64,000 bases of DNA. It comes from Streptomyces tanashiensis (GTDB taxonomy: Bacteria > Actinomycetota > Actinomycetes > Streptomycetales > Streptomycetaceae). Shown here in pieces: positions 44,141-53,058 of this stretch. The stretch is from NCBI RefSeq assembly GCF_014648895.1, contig NZ_BMRZ01000014.1:1-64000 (forward strand). The letters run 5' to 3'. The notes beneath the pieces are model-generated. The model was not told the DNA's origin, searched no databases, and saw only the letters and a list, made by a program, of their open reading frames with translations. Position 1 is the first letter of the stretch, and each line of letters starts with the position of its first letter. The position numbers and the translations under genes were made by a program.

Positions 44141-45406
44141 TCACCAGCGACTTGGGGTCCAGTCCGGATCCACCGCCCGCATCGCGGCCGCGTCGTCCCG
44201 GTCGCGGTACGTGCCGTCGTCCTCCAGCCAGCGGCGGTGCAGGACGGCCAGCGCCTCGCGGTCCAGGTCGACGCCGAGCCCGGGGGCGTCGGAGACCGCG
44301 AGGCGGCCCGCGCGGAAGACGGGGCGGGTGGTGACGACGTCCTCCGTCTGCCACGGGTAGTGGGTGTCGCAGGCGTGGTGGAGGCCGGGCAGGGTGGCGG
44401 CGACCTGGGTCATGGCGGCGAGGCTGATGCCCAGGTGGGTGTTGGAGTGCATGGAGAGCCCGACACCGAACGTCCGGCAGAGCGCGGCCAGTTCGCGGGT
44501 GCGGTGGAGTCCGCCCCAGTAGTGGTGGTCGCAGAGGACGATCCGTACCGCGTTCCCGGCGAAGGCGCGCGGGATCTCCTCGAAGGTGGTCACGCACATG
44601 TTGGTGGCGAGCGGGAGGTCCGTGCGGGCGGCGATCTCGGCCATGGCGGCGGTGCCGCTCGCCGGGTCCTCCAGGTACTCCAGGACGTCCTTCAGTTCAC
44701 GGGCGACGGCGAGCGAGGTCTCCACGGACCAGGCCCCGTTGGGGTCGAGGCGGAGCGGGCGGCCGGGGAAGGCCTCGGCGAGCGCCCGGATCGCGGCGAT
44801 CTCCCGCTCGGGCTCGAACACGCCGCCCTTGAGCTTGAAGGAGCGGAAGCCGTACTCCCGGTCGAAGCGGCGGGCCTGGGCGACCACGCCGGCCGGGTCG
44901 AGGGCGGCGCCCCAGTCGTCCGTGCCCGCCCACTTGTGGAAGAGGTACGCGCTGTACTCGACCTCGTCCCTGACCTTGCCGCCGAGGAGGGCGTGGACGG
45001 GCAGTCCGAGGGTCTTGCCGAGGGCGTCGAGGCAGGCGGTCTCGAAGGCGGAGACCACGGAGAGGCGGAGCTTGTCGGCGGTACGGACCCCGCGCAGGCC
45101 GCTCGCGTCGACCCCCGCGTCCGCGTCCTGCCGCGGCGCGCCCGCGGTCTCGGCCGCCAGAGCGAAGAGACCGTTCACATCCGTGACCATCCGGCCCGGA
45201 AGTGCCTCGGCCAGGGGCCGGGCGAGACCGAGGTAGACGCCGTCGCCGTACGTCTCGCCGAGTCCGCTCACCCCTCCCCTGGTGATCACTTCGACCACCA
45301 GTCGGGGCGTGAAGGGCTGGTGGACGCCCTGGGTGTTGAGGAGGGGCGGGTCGGAGATGAGGATCGGGGTCAGCCGGACTTCGTCGACGATCAGCTTCGC
45401 ATCCAT
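44141..45406 (-). CDS. Glucarate dehydratase-like enolase-superfamily enzyme
   Basis: Dehydrates acid sugars such as D-glucarate; magnesium-dependent, cytoplasmic. 421 residues. N-terminal capping domain followed by the barrel: KxK base motif in SFKLKGGV (~195), metal/acid region RLDPNGAWSVE, YLEDPAS, LATNMCVT, and the catalytic HSNTHLGISLAAM near residue 325. These match the glucarate dehydratase branch (GudD). No sugar kinase or permease is adjacent, so the pathway context is missing. TAGAGT lies 6 nt before the ATG, giving a probable leaderless mRNA. Confidence 0.82.
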   Translation of the reverse strand: MDAKLIVDEVRLTPILISDPPLLNTQGVHQPFTPRLVVEVITRGGVSGLGETYGDGVYLGLARPLAEALPGRMVTDVNGLFALAAETAGAPRQDADAGVDASGLRGVRTADKLRLSVVSAFETACLDALGKTLGLPVHALLGGKVRDEVEYSAYLFHKWAGTDDWGAALDPAGVVAQARRFDREYGFRSFKLKGGVFEPEREIAAIRALAEAFPGRPLRLDPNGAWSVETSLAVARELKDVLEYLEDPASGTAAMAEIAARTDLPLATNMCVTTFEEIPRAFAGNAVRIVLCDHHYWGGLHRTRELAALCRTFGVGLSMHSNTHLGISLAAMTQVAATLPGLHHACDTHYPWQTEDVVTTRPVFRAGRLAVSDAPGLGVDLDREALAVLHRRWLEDDGTYRDRDDAAAMRAVDPDWTPSRW

Positions 45407-45479
45407 ATGTGAACTCTATTCAGCCATGCGACCGACCACCAGAGCGCGGGACACGCTTTCCCGGCACCCCCCTGGACGA

Positions 45480-45497
45480 CATACCGACTGGTCGGTC
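45480..45497 (+). promoter_or_regulatory. TetR-type operator before the kinase/acyl-CoA dehydrogenase pair
   Basis: CATACCGACTGGTCGGTC, 42-59 nt upstream of the phosphotransferase start. It contains CCGAC-TG-GTCGG inverted repeats. It matches the minus-strand sequence at 53917-53900 in 15 of 18 positions, upstream of the SDR gene. The TetR encoded at 52387-52980 is the likely binder. Confidence 0.6.
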
Positions 45498-45538
45498 ATC
45501 ATGAACGCCGACCGAAGCCGATCCGGAGGTACGCACGC

Positions 45539-46561
45539 ATGAGTTCCGCCCCGCCGCCAGGACTCGACCCCGAGCAGCTGCGCCGATTCCTCGACCGCGA
45601 GCGGCCCGGACTGGTGTCCGGCCCCCTCGAAGCACGGCTGATCGAGGGCGGCCGGTCGAACCTGACGTACATCGTGAGCGACGGCACCGGCCGCTGGGTG
45701 GTCCGCCGGCCCCCGCTCGGCCACGTCCTCGCCACCGCCCACGACATGCGGCGCGAGCACCGCGTCATCAGCGCCCTGCACGCGACGGACGTGCCCGTGC
45801 CCGGGACGGTCCTGCTCTGCGAGGACGACTCGGTGCTCGGCGCGCCGTTCTACGTCATGGAGTTCGTCGACGGGACGCCGTACCGCTCGGCCCGCCAGCT
45901 CGCCCCGCTCGGCCCCGAGCGCACCCGTGCCGCCGTCCTCGGCCTGGTCGACACGCTCGTCGACCTGCACGCCGTCGACCCGGCGGCGGTGGGCCTGGGC
46001 GACTTCGGGCGCCCCGAGGGCTTCCTCGACCGGCAGCTCCGCCGCTGGGGCAAGCAGCTCGACGCCTCGCGCGGCCGCGAGCTCCCGGGAATCGAGGAGC
46101 TCCACGCGGCCCTCGGGCGCGCGCTGCCCGCCTCTCCCCCGCCGACCGTGATCCACGGCGACTACCGGCTCGACAACGTCCTGGTCGGCGAGGACGACCG
46201 GATCCGGGCCGTCCTCGACTGGGAGATGTCCACCCTCGGCGACCCGCTCACCGACCTCGGCCTCCTCGTCATGTACAGCACGCCGCTCGACCTGCCGGAC
46301 TCCCCCATCTCCACCACCGCCACGGCCCCCGGGCATCCGAGCGCCGCCGAGCTGGTCGAGCGCTACGCGGCCCGCTCGGGCCGCGACACCTCCGCCCTCG
46401 CCTGGTACACGGCCTTCGCCTGGTTCAAGCTCGCCGTGATCCTGGAGGGCATCCACTACCGGTGGACCCTCGGGCAGACCGTCGGCGCCGGCTTCGACCG
46501 CATCGGCGAACTCGTCCCCGTCTTCATCGAGCACGGCCTGACCACCCTTCAGGAGGGCTGA
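45539..46561 (+). CDS. Aminoglycoside-phosphotransferase-fold kinase (ACAD10/11-type partner)
   Basis: 340 residues. Kinase motifs: RLIEGGRSNLTYIVSDG (glycine-loop-like), VRRPPLGHVLATAHDMRREHRVI (Lys and Glu region), the catalytic VIHGDYRLDNVLVGED (HGD...N) and VLDWEMSTLGDPLTDLG (DFG-equivalent). Human ACAD10/ACAD11 carry the same kinase fused to an acyl-CoA dehydrogenase and act on 4-hydroxy fatty acyl-CoAs; here the two domains are separate, adjacent genes (6 nt gap). So this probably phosphorylates 4-hydroxyacyl-CoA or a similar substrate. GGAGGT sits 9 nt before the ATG. Confidence 0.83.
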   Translation: MSSAPPPGLDPEQLRRFLDRERPGLVSGPLEARLIEGGRSNLTYIVSDGTGRWVVRRPPLGHVLATAHDMRREHRVISALHATDVPVPGTVLLCEDDSVLGAPFYVMEFVDGTPYRSARQLAPLGPERTRAAVLGLVDTLVDLHAVDPAAVGLGDFGRPEGFLDRQLRRWGKQLDASRGRELPGIEELHAALGRALPASPPPTVIHGDYRLDNVLVGEDDRIRAVLDWEMSTLGDPLTDLGLLVMYSTPLDLPDSPISTTATAPGHPSAAELVERYAARSGRDTSALAWYTAFAWFKLAVILEGIHYRWTLGQTVGAGFDRIGELVPVFIEHGLTTLQEG

Positions 46562-46567
46562 CCCACC

Positions 46568-47782
46568 ATGGACTTCGCCTACGACGCGCGCACCGAGGAA
46601 CTGCGCGAGAAGCTCCTCGCCTTCATGGACGAGCACGTCCACCCCGCCGAGACCGTCGCCGAGGAGCAGCGCGCGCTGCTCGCCTCCCCCTGGGACACCC
46701 CGCCGGTCGTGGAGGAGCTCAAGGCCGAGGCCAAGCGGCAGGGCCTGTGGAACCTCTTCCTTCCCGACGCCGAGTACGGTGCCGGGCTGACCAACCTCCA
46801 GTACGCACCGCTCGCCGAGATCACCGGCCGCAGCCCGCAGCTCGCCCCGACCGCGCTCAACTGCGCCGCCCCGGACACCGGGAACATGGAGCTGCTCGCC
46901 CAGTTCGGCGACGAGGCCCAGAAGAAGCAGTGGCTGGAGCCGCTCCTCTCCGGCGAGATCCGCTCGGCCTTCGCGATGACCGAGCCCGAGGTCGCCTCCT
47001 CCGACGCGACCAACATCGAGACGCGGATCCGGCGGGACGGCGACGACTACGTCGTCGACGGCCGCAAGTGGTACATCTCCGGGGCCATGAACCCCGACTG
47101 CAGGATCTTCATCGTCATGGGCAAGACCGACCCCGACGGGCCGGACCTCCGCCGTCAGCAGTCGATGATCCTGGTGCCGCGCGACACCCCCGGCGTGGAG
47201 GTGCGGCGCGCGATGCGGGTCTACGGGTACGAGGACCACTACCACGGCGGCCACGCCGAGGTGATCTTCGACGGGGTCCGGGTCCCGGCGGCGAACATCG
47301 TCGGCGAGGAGGGCGGCGGCTTCGCCATCGCGCAGGCCCGGCTCGGCCCCGGCCGCATCCACCACTGCATGCGGCTCATCGGCATGGCGGAGCGGGCGGT
47401 CGAGCTGATGTGCCGGCGCGCCGTCTCCCGTACCGCCTTCGGCAAGACGCTCGCCCAGCAGGGCGTCGTGCAGAACTGGATCGCCGACGCCCGGGTCACC
47501 ATCGAGCAGCTGCGGCTCCTCGTCCTCAAGACGGCCTGGCTCATGGACACCGTCGGCAACCGGGGCGCGCACACCGAGATCCAGGCCATCAAGATCGCGA
47601 CCCCGCGCGCGGTCGTCGACATCATCGACAAGGCCGTGCAGGCGCACGGGGCGGGCGGAGTCTCGCAGGACACCCCGCTGGCCGAACTGTGGGCGGCGGC
47701 GCGGACGCTGAAGCTGGCGGACGGACCGGACGAGGTGCACCAGAGGTCCCTGGCGCGCCGGGAGCTGAAGAAGTACCTCTGA
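46568..47782 (+). CDS. Acyl-CoA dehydrogenase of the ACAD10/11 type
   Basis: 404 residues, FAD-dependent. Segments: MDFAYDARTEELREKLLAFMDEHVHPAE (start of the N-terminal helical domain), FAMTEPEVASSDATNIETRIRRDGDDYVVDGRKWYISGA (FAD/substrate middle domain), and QARLGPGRIHHCMRLIGMAERA, with AHGAGGVSQDTPLAELWAAARTLKLADGPDEVHQ near the end. In the usual catalytic Glu position of short-chain ACADs this branch has Asp (ADGPDEVH). Partner of the kinase gene upstream, likely using the phosphorylated product. Followed by 4 nt and the end of the large caspase gene on the other strand. Confidence 0.87.
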   Translation: MDFAYDARTEELREKLLAFMDEHVHPAETVAEEQRALLASPWDTPPVVEELKAEAKRQGLWNLFLPDAEYGAGLTNLQYAPLAEITGRSPQLAPTALNCAAPDTGNMELLAQFGDEAQKKQWLEPLLSGEIRSAFAMTEPEVASSDATNIETRIRRDGDDYVVDGRKWYISGAMNPDCRIFIVMGKTDPDGPDLRRQQSMILVPRDTPGVEVRRAMRVYGYEDHYHGGHAEVIFDGVRVPAANIVGEEGGGFAIAQARLGPGRIHHCMRLIGMAERAVELMCRRAVSRTAFGKTLAQQGVVQNWIADARVTIEQLRLLVLKTAWLMDTVGNRGAHTEIQAIKIATPRAVVDIIDKAVQAHGAGGVSQDTPLAELWAAARTLKLADGPDEVHQRSLARRELKKYL

Positions 47783-47786
47783 CGCC

Positions 47787-50700
47787 TCAGGACAGGCGCA
47801 GGCAGAGGATGCCCGTGGCGGTGTGGACGCAGAGCCGTTCGTCGTCGAGCCAGTCCATGCCCAGGATCTCCCCGCCGAGGTGGATCCGGTGCAGGACCTC
47901 CGTGGTGTCGGCGGCGAACAGCGTCAGGCCGCCGTCGGCACCGGCGGTCAGGACCGTCGGGCGGCCGTTCCTGGTCTGCAGCCGGAGGGCGGTGACACGG
48001 ACCCGGTCGGGGCGCGTGACGATGTCCGGCTTCCCCGCGTCCACCTTGAACGAGGCGGGGAACCGGGTGCGGACGGCGAGCTCGCCGTCGCTCGTGACGT
48101 AGCCCAGGACGGGGCCCCGCGGCCACCGGCCCAGGTCGTGGACGACCTCCACCGTCCTCAGGTGCATGGTGAAGCGGACCGTGTCGTCCGGCACCGAGCG
48201 CACCTCCAGGAAGGGCTCGGGCGGCGGCGCTTCGTCGCTGCTCCCGTCGCTCCGGTACCGGTACCCGACGACGACGGCGAAGACCCGGGCGCCGTCCGGC
48301 ACGAGCCGTACCGCACGGACCACGTTCAGTCCGACGTTCACGGCATCCTTCACGCGGCCGTCGGCCGTGTGCAGGGCGAGGTGGTGCTCGCCCTTCTCGT
48401 AGTGGGTGAAACAGGCGACGAACCGGGTGGGCCCGACGCCCGGTACGGGGAAGGCACCGGCCAGTCCTCGCATGGCGGGGAAGGAGACGGGCGGCCCGCT
48501 CGACCAGAACCGCACCCCGACCGCCTGCCGCTTCCGCTGCCTCTTCCTCCTGGCCGGCGGGTCCCGGAGAAGGACCGGGGCACCCGGGTGGGCGTCGACG
48601 ACCGGGCCGTCGTCCCGCGCCTCCATGCGGTCCAGCACGGCGCCGTTCGCGCCGTCCAGGAGACGCGTGCCGTCGGCGTCCCGCACGACGACGACGGGCC
48701 GGCCGGAGCGGTACCCGGCCCGGACGGTCGTCGCGGGATCGTCGGCGGCCTCCCCCTCCTCGGCCGGCGGTTCGAGGTGCCAGCCCTTGGCGGACCAGGC
48801 GTCGGCACCCAGGGAGACCAGCCGGAGCCCGTGGGGCCCCTGGCCGGCCGCGAGGAGGCGGCACACGGGCGCGTCGGTGCGGGTTCTGCCGAGGACGATG
48901 CCGTCGGCACCCCGGGCGGTCACGGCGTACTCCGTCGCCGAGAGGCACATCAGCCCGGCCCCGGACCGGGGACCGCCGGCACCCGGTCCGGACGCCGGTC
49001 CGTCGCCCGGGGCGATCAGCAGGGCGGGGCCGTGGGGGTGCCCCGACCACTCGACGAGGCGGACGGCGTCGGACCGGACGCTGGACCAGGTCCCCACCAG
49101 GGGCCCGGCCAGGGTGAGATGGGTGGCGACGGCGACCGTGTCCCGGTGGAGCGCGAGGGCCTCCACGTCACGGCCGCGCAGGGCGCGGTGCGACGTCCGC
49201 CCGACGGTCAGGGTGCCGGCGGACGCGCCGCCGAGCTCCCAGACCGTGAGGCGGGCCCTGCGCGACCTCTCGGTCCACCGGTGGACCCGGGTCACGGCCA
49301 CACGGAGCCGCCCCTCGTGGTGCGCGACGGCCAGCCGGTCGCCGTCGAAGGCGCGCCACAGGAGCGACCGGCGCGCGCCCGCCCGCAGGGTGAGCGGCAG
49401 GTGTTCGCCCGATGCCGTCATCAGGGTGACCGTGCCCCGCCGGTCGAGCGCGGCGATCAGGCACTCCCCCGCGAGGTCGGTGACCGCGCAGTCCACCGTG
49501 TGGGGCGGCGCGGCCGGGGCGCCGATCAGGTCGCGGCTCTCCACGTCCCAGATCCAGATCCGTTCGGCGGTCCTCAGGGCGGCCCAGGGACGGGTGGGGC
49601 AGCCGTGGACGGCGGCGATCCGGCCCAGGTCGCCGGGGAGTTCGGCGAGGAGTTCACCGCCCTCGGCGTCCCAGGCCCGTACGGGCCCCTCGCGCTCGGC
49701 GGTCACCAGGGCGGGGCGCCCGTGCGCGGCGACGACCGCGGCACCGTCCACGCCGCCGTCGAAGGTGCCGAGGGTGGTGTAGGGCACGGGGGCGAGTTCG
49801 GCCCACTCGGTGTCCCAGGGGAGCTCGGGATACCGGTGCCGCACGGCCGCGGCGAGCTCCACGGCGCCGGACTGGAAGGCGGAGAGGCGCAGTTGGGCGG
49901 CGCGGGTGCCGGGGTCGGTGCTGCTGCGCAGGAGGGCGGCGCAGTGGGCGACGGCGCGGGCGGCGGCCCGGGCGGGCTCGGTCGTGGCCCGGTTCAGGAC
50001 CCGCTGGAGGGCGGAGGTCCCGGCGGTGAGCAGGTACGCGGGGTCGAGGGCGAGGGCGTCGAGCAGCTCCGTACCCTCGGCGTGCTCGGCGAGATGGCGG
50101 CGTACGTACGGGGGCGCGGCGGCCCAGTCCCGGCGGGGCGGGCGGTCCTGGGGGCCGGGAGGGTCGTCGGGTCTGTGTGGAGCCTCGGGCCCTGGAGGGT
50201 CGTCGGGCCCGTGCGGGTGCTCCGGCCCGGGCGGGTCCTCGGGCACCTCCAGGTGCTCCCCGTGTGAGTCCTCGGGCACGTCCAGGTGCTCCCCGTGCGA
50301 GTCCTCCGGCCCGTCCAGGTCCTCCGGGGCCTGTCGGGTGTCCGGGACGAGGGCGGCCAGGGCGTGGGCGACGCGGGTGCGGGTCGTCGGGGCGAGCGTG
50401 GCGCGCAGGGCGTCCGCGTACGCCTGGTGGTAGAGCCGGTAGACGGAGCGCCCGTCGGGGTCGAGTTCCTCGACGAGGTGCTCGCCGACGGCGCCGAGCA
50501 GCCAGGCGATGTCGTCCCAGGCGAAGGCGGTGTCCGGTTCCGCCGCGCAGGCCGTCGCCATCGCGCGCCAGACGTGGTCCGGGGGAAGGCCGGGGCCCTC
50601 GGCGAGGGCGAGGGCGGACAGCAGGGCGAGGCCGCGTGCCGTGTCCGGGCCGAGCTGGTGGCGCAGGACGCGGAGGAAGGTGACGCCGGGGGTCTCCCCG

Positions 50701-52343
50701 ACCTCGGGCACGCGCGCGTGCCAGTCGGGTGCGGTGGTGTCGACGGGCTTGGCGGCGCGGCCCAGGTAGCGGGCGGCGATCCGGGCGGAGAGGAAGCTGC
50801 CGGCGGCCCGGGCGGCGATCTCCCGGGCCACGGTCTCGGCACCGGCGTCGTCGTAGGGGCCACGGCTGCCGGGTCCGTCGGGTGCCTGGAGCAGGCGGCG
50901 GGCGTAGTCGGCGACGTCCTGGCCGCTGCTGTCCCGGAAGGCGTCGAGGTCGAGGACGGCCGGTTCGCCGTCGAACGCGTCCAGGACGTGCGGGCGGGTG
51001 CCGACGAGGAGCCGGACGCAGGGGACGCGGAGCAGCGGGCGGAGCAGTTCCGTCGTGATCCGCCGGGCCTCGGTGTCGTCGCCGTGGGCCTCGCCGGCCT
51101 CGTCGAGGGCGTCGACGATGAGGTGGAGCGGGGTGCGGCGGGCGGCGAGGGCGCCGAGGAGGGCCTGGGGGGTGGTGGCGCTGCTCCCGGCGGCGTCGGC
51201 GACCGCGGTGACGAGGTCTTCGAGGAAGCGGTGCCGGGCGTGGACGGCGGTGGGCGCGGGGGTGTCGGCCGTGCGGGCCGTGGCGCGGAGCAGGAGCTTG
51301 CCGAGGAGGGCGGACTTGCCGACGCCGGGGCCGCCGGTGACGAGGACGCCGCGGCCCCATTCGGGGTCGCCGTGGGCCAGCCAGTGGCCGACGCGGTCGA
51401 GTTCGGCGGTGCGGCCGACGAAGTACGAGCCGTGCCGTCCGGGTGCCGCGTGCTCGAAGCCCTGGCCGCGCGGGGCGAAGTGGTTCTCCAGGTCGGCGCG
51501 GCGGCGCAGGCCCTCGGGGCCGGTGCGGGCGAGCCGGGCCGCCAGTTCGGCGACGTCGCCCTCGTCGTACCGGGCCTCGGGGCGGTAGCCGGTGTTCTCG
51601 AAGGAGAAGAAGGCGTAGCCCTCGGTCTCGACGTGGGCGCGGGCGGTCTGGCGCACGCCCGCGGTCCGGTAGACGTCGTTGACGGTGTCGACGACCTGTT
51701 CCACGGAGAGGTAGCGCTGTTTGTGGGAGACGGAGAGCCGGGCGAGCGCGGTCTCGAGGGCGGCGGCGAAGACCATCGGGGAGGCGGTCTCGCCGGCCCG
51801 CGCGACGGCTATCACCGCGAAGTCGGTGAGGCGTCGGCTGCCGGCGGCGCCCTGCCGGAGGGCGGTGCGCAGCCGTTCGGCGGCGCCGGCGGCGTCGGTG
51901 CCGCCCTGTCCCGCCCAGCAGGTGTCGATGACGAGGAGGACCCGGTCGGCGCCCGATTCGAGGACGTAGCGGGTGAGGTCCTCGGCGGCGAGGGCGGTTC
52001 CGGCGAGACGGTCGGGGTGGCTGTCGGAGCAGAGCAGGTAGTGCCGCCGGTCGGGGCCCGCGAGGCCGTGGCCGGTCCAGTAGACGGCGACGGCGGTGCC
52101 GGTGGGCCGTGTCCGGTAGGCCCAGTCGAGGAGCAGGTCGCGGGTCGCGCCGAGGCCGGTGTCGGCGATCCGCTCGTCGACGCGGTAGCCGAGTCCGCCG
52201 AAGAGCCGGACGGCGGCGCGCAACTCCTCGGCGGCTAGGGGCAGTTCGGGGGCGTGCCGGTAGTCGCCGGTGCCGACGAGGACGAGCCTGCGGTCGAGGT
52301 CGACCCGCTCGTCCGTCCCGTGCGCCCCGCCCGCCCCGTCCAC
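47787..52343 (-). CDS. Caspase-like protease fused to STAND NTPase and beta-propeller-like region
   Basis: 1518 residues. Residues ~18-150 are the caspase p20 domain: VLVGTGDYRHAPELPLAAEELRAAVRLF, AVYWTGHGLAGPDRRHYLLCSD with catalytic His92, and RVLLVIDTCWAGQGG with catalytic Cys142. Residues ~305-600 are a P-loop NTPase: YFVGRTAELDRV, GGPGVGKSALL (337-347), LHLIVDALDEAGE (Walker B, 414-415 DE) and VRLLVGTRPH. A winged-helix-like part follows (LVEELDPDGRSVYRLYHQAYADALR, ~640-660), then a Pro/Asp/His-rich linker (~670-737) with repeats. From ~860 to the end lies a WD-like region of repeated short strands (PVRAWDAEGGELLAELP, IWIWDVESRDL). Such architectures are proposed NLR-like immune or cell-death regulators in actinobacteria. 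Starts at GTG with TATAAC 7 nt upstream (leaderless). No adjacent partner gene is seen. Confidence 0.88.
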   Translation of the reverse strand: MDGAGGAHGTDERVDLDRRLVLVGTGDYRHAPELPLAAEELRAAVRLFGGLGYRVDERIADTGLGATRDLLLDWAYRTRPTGTAVAVYWTGHGLAGPDRRHYLLCSDSHPDRLAGTALAAEDLTRYVLESGADRVLLVIDTCWAGQGGTDAAGAAERLRTALRQGAAGSRRLTDFAVIAVARAGETASPMVFAAALETALARLSVSHKQRYLSVEQVVDTVNDVYRTAGVRQTARAHVETEGYAFFSFENTGYRPEARYDEGDVAELAARLARTGPEGLRRRADLENHFAPRGQGFEHAAPGRHGSYFVGRTAELDRVGHWLAHGDPEWGRGVLVTGGPGVGKSALLGKLLLRATARTADTPAPTAVHARHRFLEDLVTAVADAAGSSATTPQALLGALAARRTPLHLIVDALDEAGEAHGDDTEARRITTELLRPLLRVPCVRLLVGTRPHVLDAFDGEPAVLDLDAFRDSSGQDVADYARRLLQAPDGPGSRGPYDDAGAETVAREIAARAAGSFLSARIAARYLGRAAKPVDTTAPDWHARVPEVGETPGVTFLRVLRHQLGPDTARGLALLSALALAEGPGLPPDHVWRAMATACAAEPDTAFAWDDIAWLLGAVGEHLVEELDPDGRSVYRLYHQAYADALRATLAPTTRTRVAHALAALVPDTRQAPEDLDGPEDSHGEHLDVPEDSHGEHLEVPEDPPGPEHPHGPDDPPGPEAPHRPDDPPGPQDRPPRRDWAAAPPYVRRHLAEHAEGTELLDALALDPAYLLTAGTSALQRVLNRATTEPARAAARAVAHCAALLRSSTDPGTRAAQLRLSAFQSGAVELAAAVRHRYPELPWDTEWAELAPVPYTTLGTFDGGVDGAAVVAAHGRPALVTAEREGPVRAWDAEGGELLAELPGDLGRIAAVHGCPTRPWAALRTAERIWIWDVESRDLIGAPAAPPHTVDCAVTDLAGECLIAALDRRGTVTLMTASGEHLPLTLRAGARRSLLWRAFDGDRLAVAHHEGRLRVAVTRVHRWTERSRRARLTVWELGGASAGTLTVGRTSHRALRGRDVEALALHRDTVAVATHLTLAGPLVGTWSSVRSDAVRLVEWSGHPHGPALLIAPGDGPASGPGAGGPRSGAGLMCLSATEYAVTARGADGIVLGRTRTDAPVCRLLAAGQGPHGLRLVSLGADAWSAKGWHLEPPAEEGEAADDPATTVRAGYRSGRPVVVVRDADGTRLLDGANGAVLDRMEARDDGPVVDAHPGAPVLLRDPPARRKRQRKRQAVGVRFWSSGPPVSFPAMRGLAGAFPVPGVGPTRFVACFTHYEKGEHHLALHTADGRVKDAVNVGLNVVRAVRLVPDGARVFAVVVGYRYRSDGSSDEAPPPEPFLEVRSVPDDTVRFTMHLRTVEVVHDLGRWPRGPVLGYVTSDGELAVRTRFPASFKVDAGKPDIVTRPDRVRVTALRLQTRNGRPTVLTAGADGGLTLFAADTTEVLHRIHLGGEILGMDWLDDERLCVHTATGILCLRLS

Positions 52344-52386
52344 GGGGCCAGTTATACCGGCATCCCGCGCGGGGGTGGGAGGGGTC

Positions 52387-52980
52387 TCAGGGGCGGAGGG
52401 CCCGGAGGAGGAGGTCGGCGAGGTGGCCGGCGACCTCCTCGGGGGTGAGCGGGCCGTCCGGGCGGTACCAGGTGGAGAGGTGGTGCACGGAGCCGAAGTG
52501 GTAGTCGACGACGAGGTCGGCGGGGGTCGCGGTGGAGAACACCCCGGCCCGCTGGCCCTCTTCGATCAGCGCCCGGAAGCGCTCGTGGTAGCGGCGGCGC
52601 TCGGACCGCACCTGCTTGTTCTTCTCGGGGCTCAGGTGGTGCATGGAGCGGAAGAAGATGGCGGCGTCGTCGAGGTTCTCGATGGTGGTGACGACGACGT
52701 CGGCGGCGGCGGCGCGCAGCCGCTCCTCGACGGGCGCGTCGGCGTCCGCGAAGGCGTCGAGCCGCTCCTGCTGGAGGCGCAGGACCCGGGAGTAGACCTC
52801 CTGGAGGAGGTCCTCCTTGGAGCCGAAGTAGTGGTAGAGCGCACCCTTGGTGACCCCGGCGGCCTCGACGATCTCCTGGACGGAGGTGCGGTCGTAGCCC
52901 CGCTCGGCGAAGAGCCGGGTGGCGGCGGCGAGGAGTCGCTGGGGGACGGGTGCGCCGCTCCCGTCCGTCGTCCTGGCCAT
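52387..52980 (-). CDS. TetR-family regulator of the acyl-CoA locus
   Basis: 197 residues. N-terminal HTH (PQRLLAAATRLFAERGYDRTSVQEIVEAAGVTKGALYHYFGSKEDLLQEV), a C-terminal helical domain with FFRSMHHLSPEKNKQVRSERRRYHERFRALIEEG. The sequence resembles the TetR regulators of fatty-acid and steroid use in actinobacteria (KstR/FadR-like); ligand not known. It lies 78 bp downstream of the SDR gene on the same strand, with a 16-bp perfect palindrome upstream. The repeated operators flanking the caspase gene suggest it controls both the SDR gene and the kinase/ACAD operon. Confidence 0.84.
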   Translation of the reverse strand: MARTTDGSGAPVPQRLLAAATRLFAERGYDRTSVQEIVEAAGVTKGALYHYFGSKEDLLQEVYSRVLRLQQERLDAFADADAPVEERLRAAAADVVVTTIENLDDAAIFFRSMHHLSPEKNKQVRSERRRYHERFRALIEEGQRAGVFSTATPADLVVDYHFGSVHHLSTWYRPDGPLTPEEVAGHLADLLLRALRP

Positions 52981-52999
52981 GCTCCGCCACCTTCCTCAC

Positions 53000-53031
53000 T
53001 GATCGTTTTCGGTCACGGGAACGCGTTCCCG
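53000..53031. promoter_or_regulatory. Two palindromes upstream of the TetR gene
   Basis: TGATCG-N4-CGGTCA (53000-53015, imperfect) directly abuts the perfect 16-bp palindrome CGGGAACGCGTTCCCG (53016-53031). They lie 20-51 nt before the TetR start codon, in the 78-bp gap after the SDR gene. One may be a TetR operator; the other may be a hairpin or a second factor's site. Confidence 0.5.
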
Positions 53032-53058
53032 CCGGTAGATCTTCCCATCCGCCGGGGC

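Noticed and set aside
47823-50267. 814-codon open frame on the plus strand inside the caspase gene
   Set aside because: Antisense to a gene with clear catalytic motifs. The composition is Gly/Arg/Pro-rich with no recognisable domain and no ribosome-binding site.
50133-50335. Frameshift or assembly error in the caspase gene at the Pro/Asp/His-rich stretch
   Set aside because: The reading frame continues intact into the C-terminal region, and the repeats are in multiples of three; it reads as a flexible linker.
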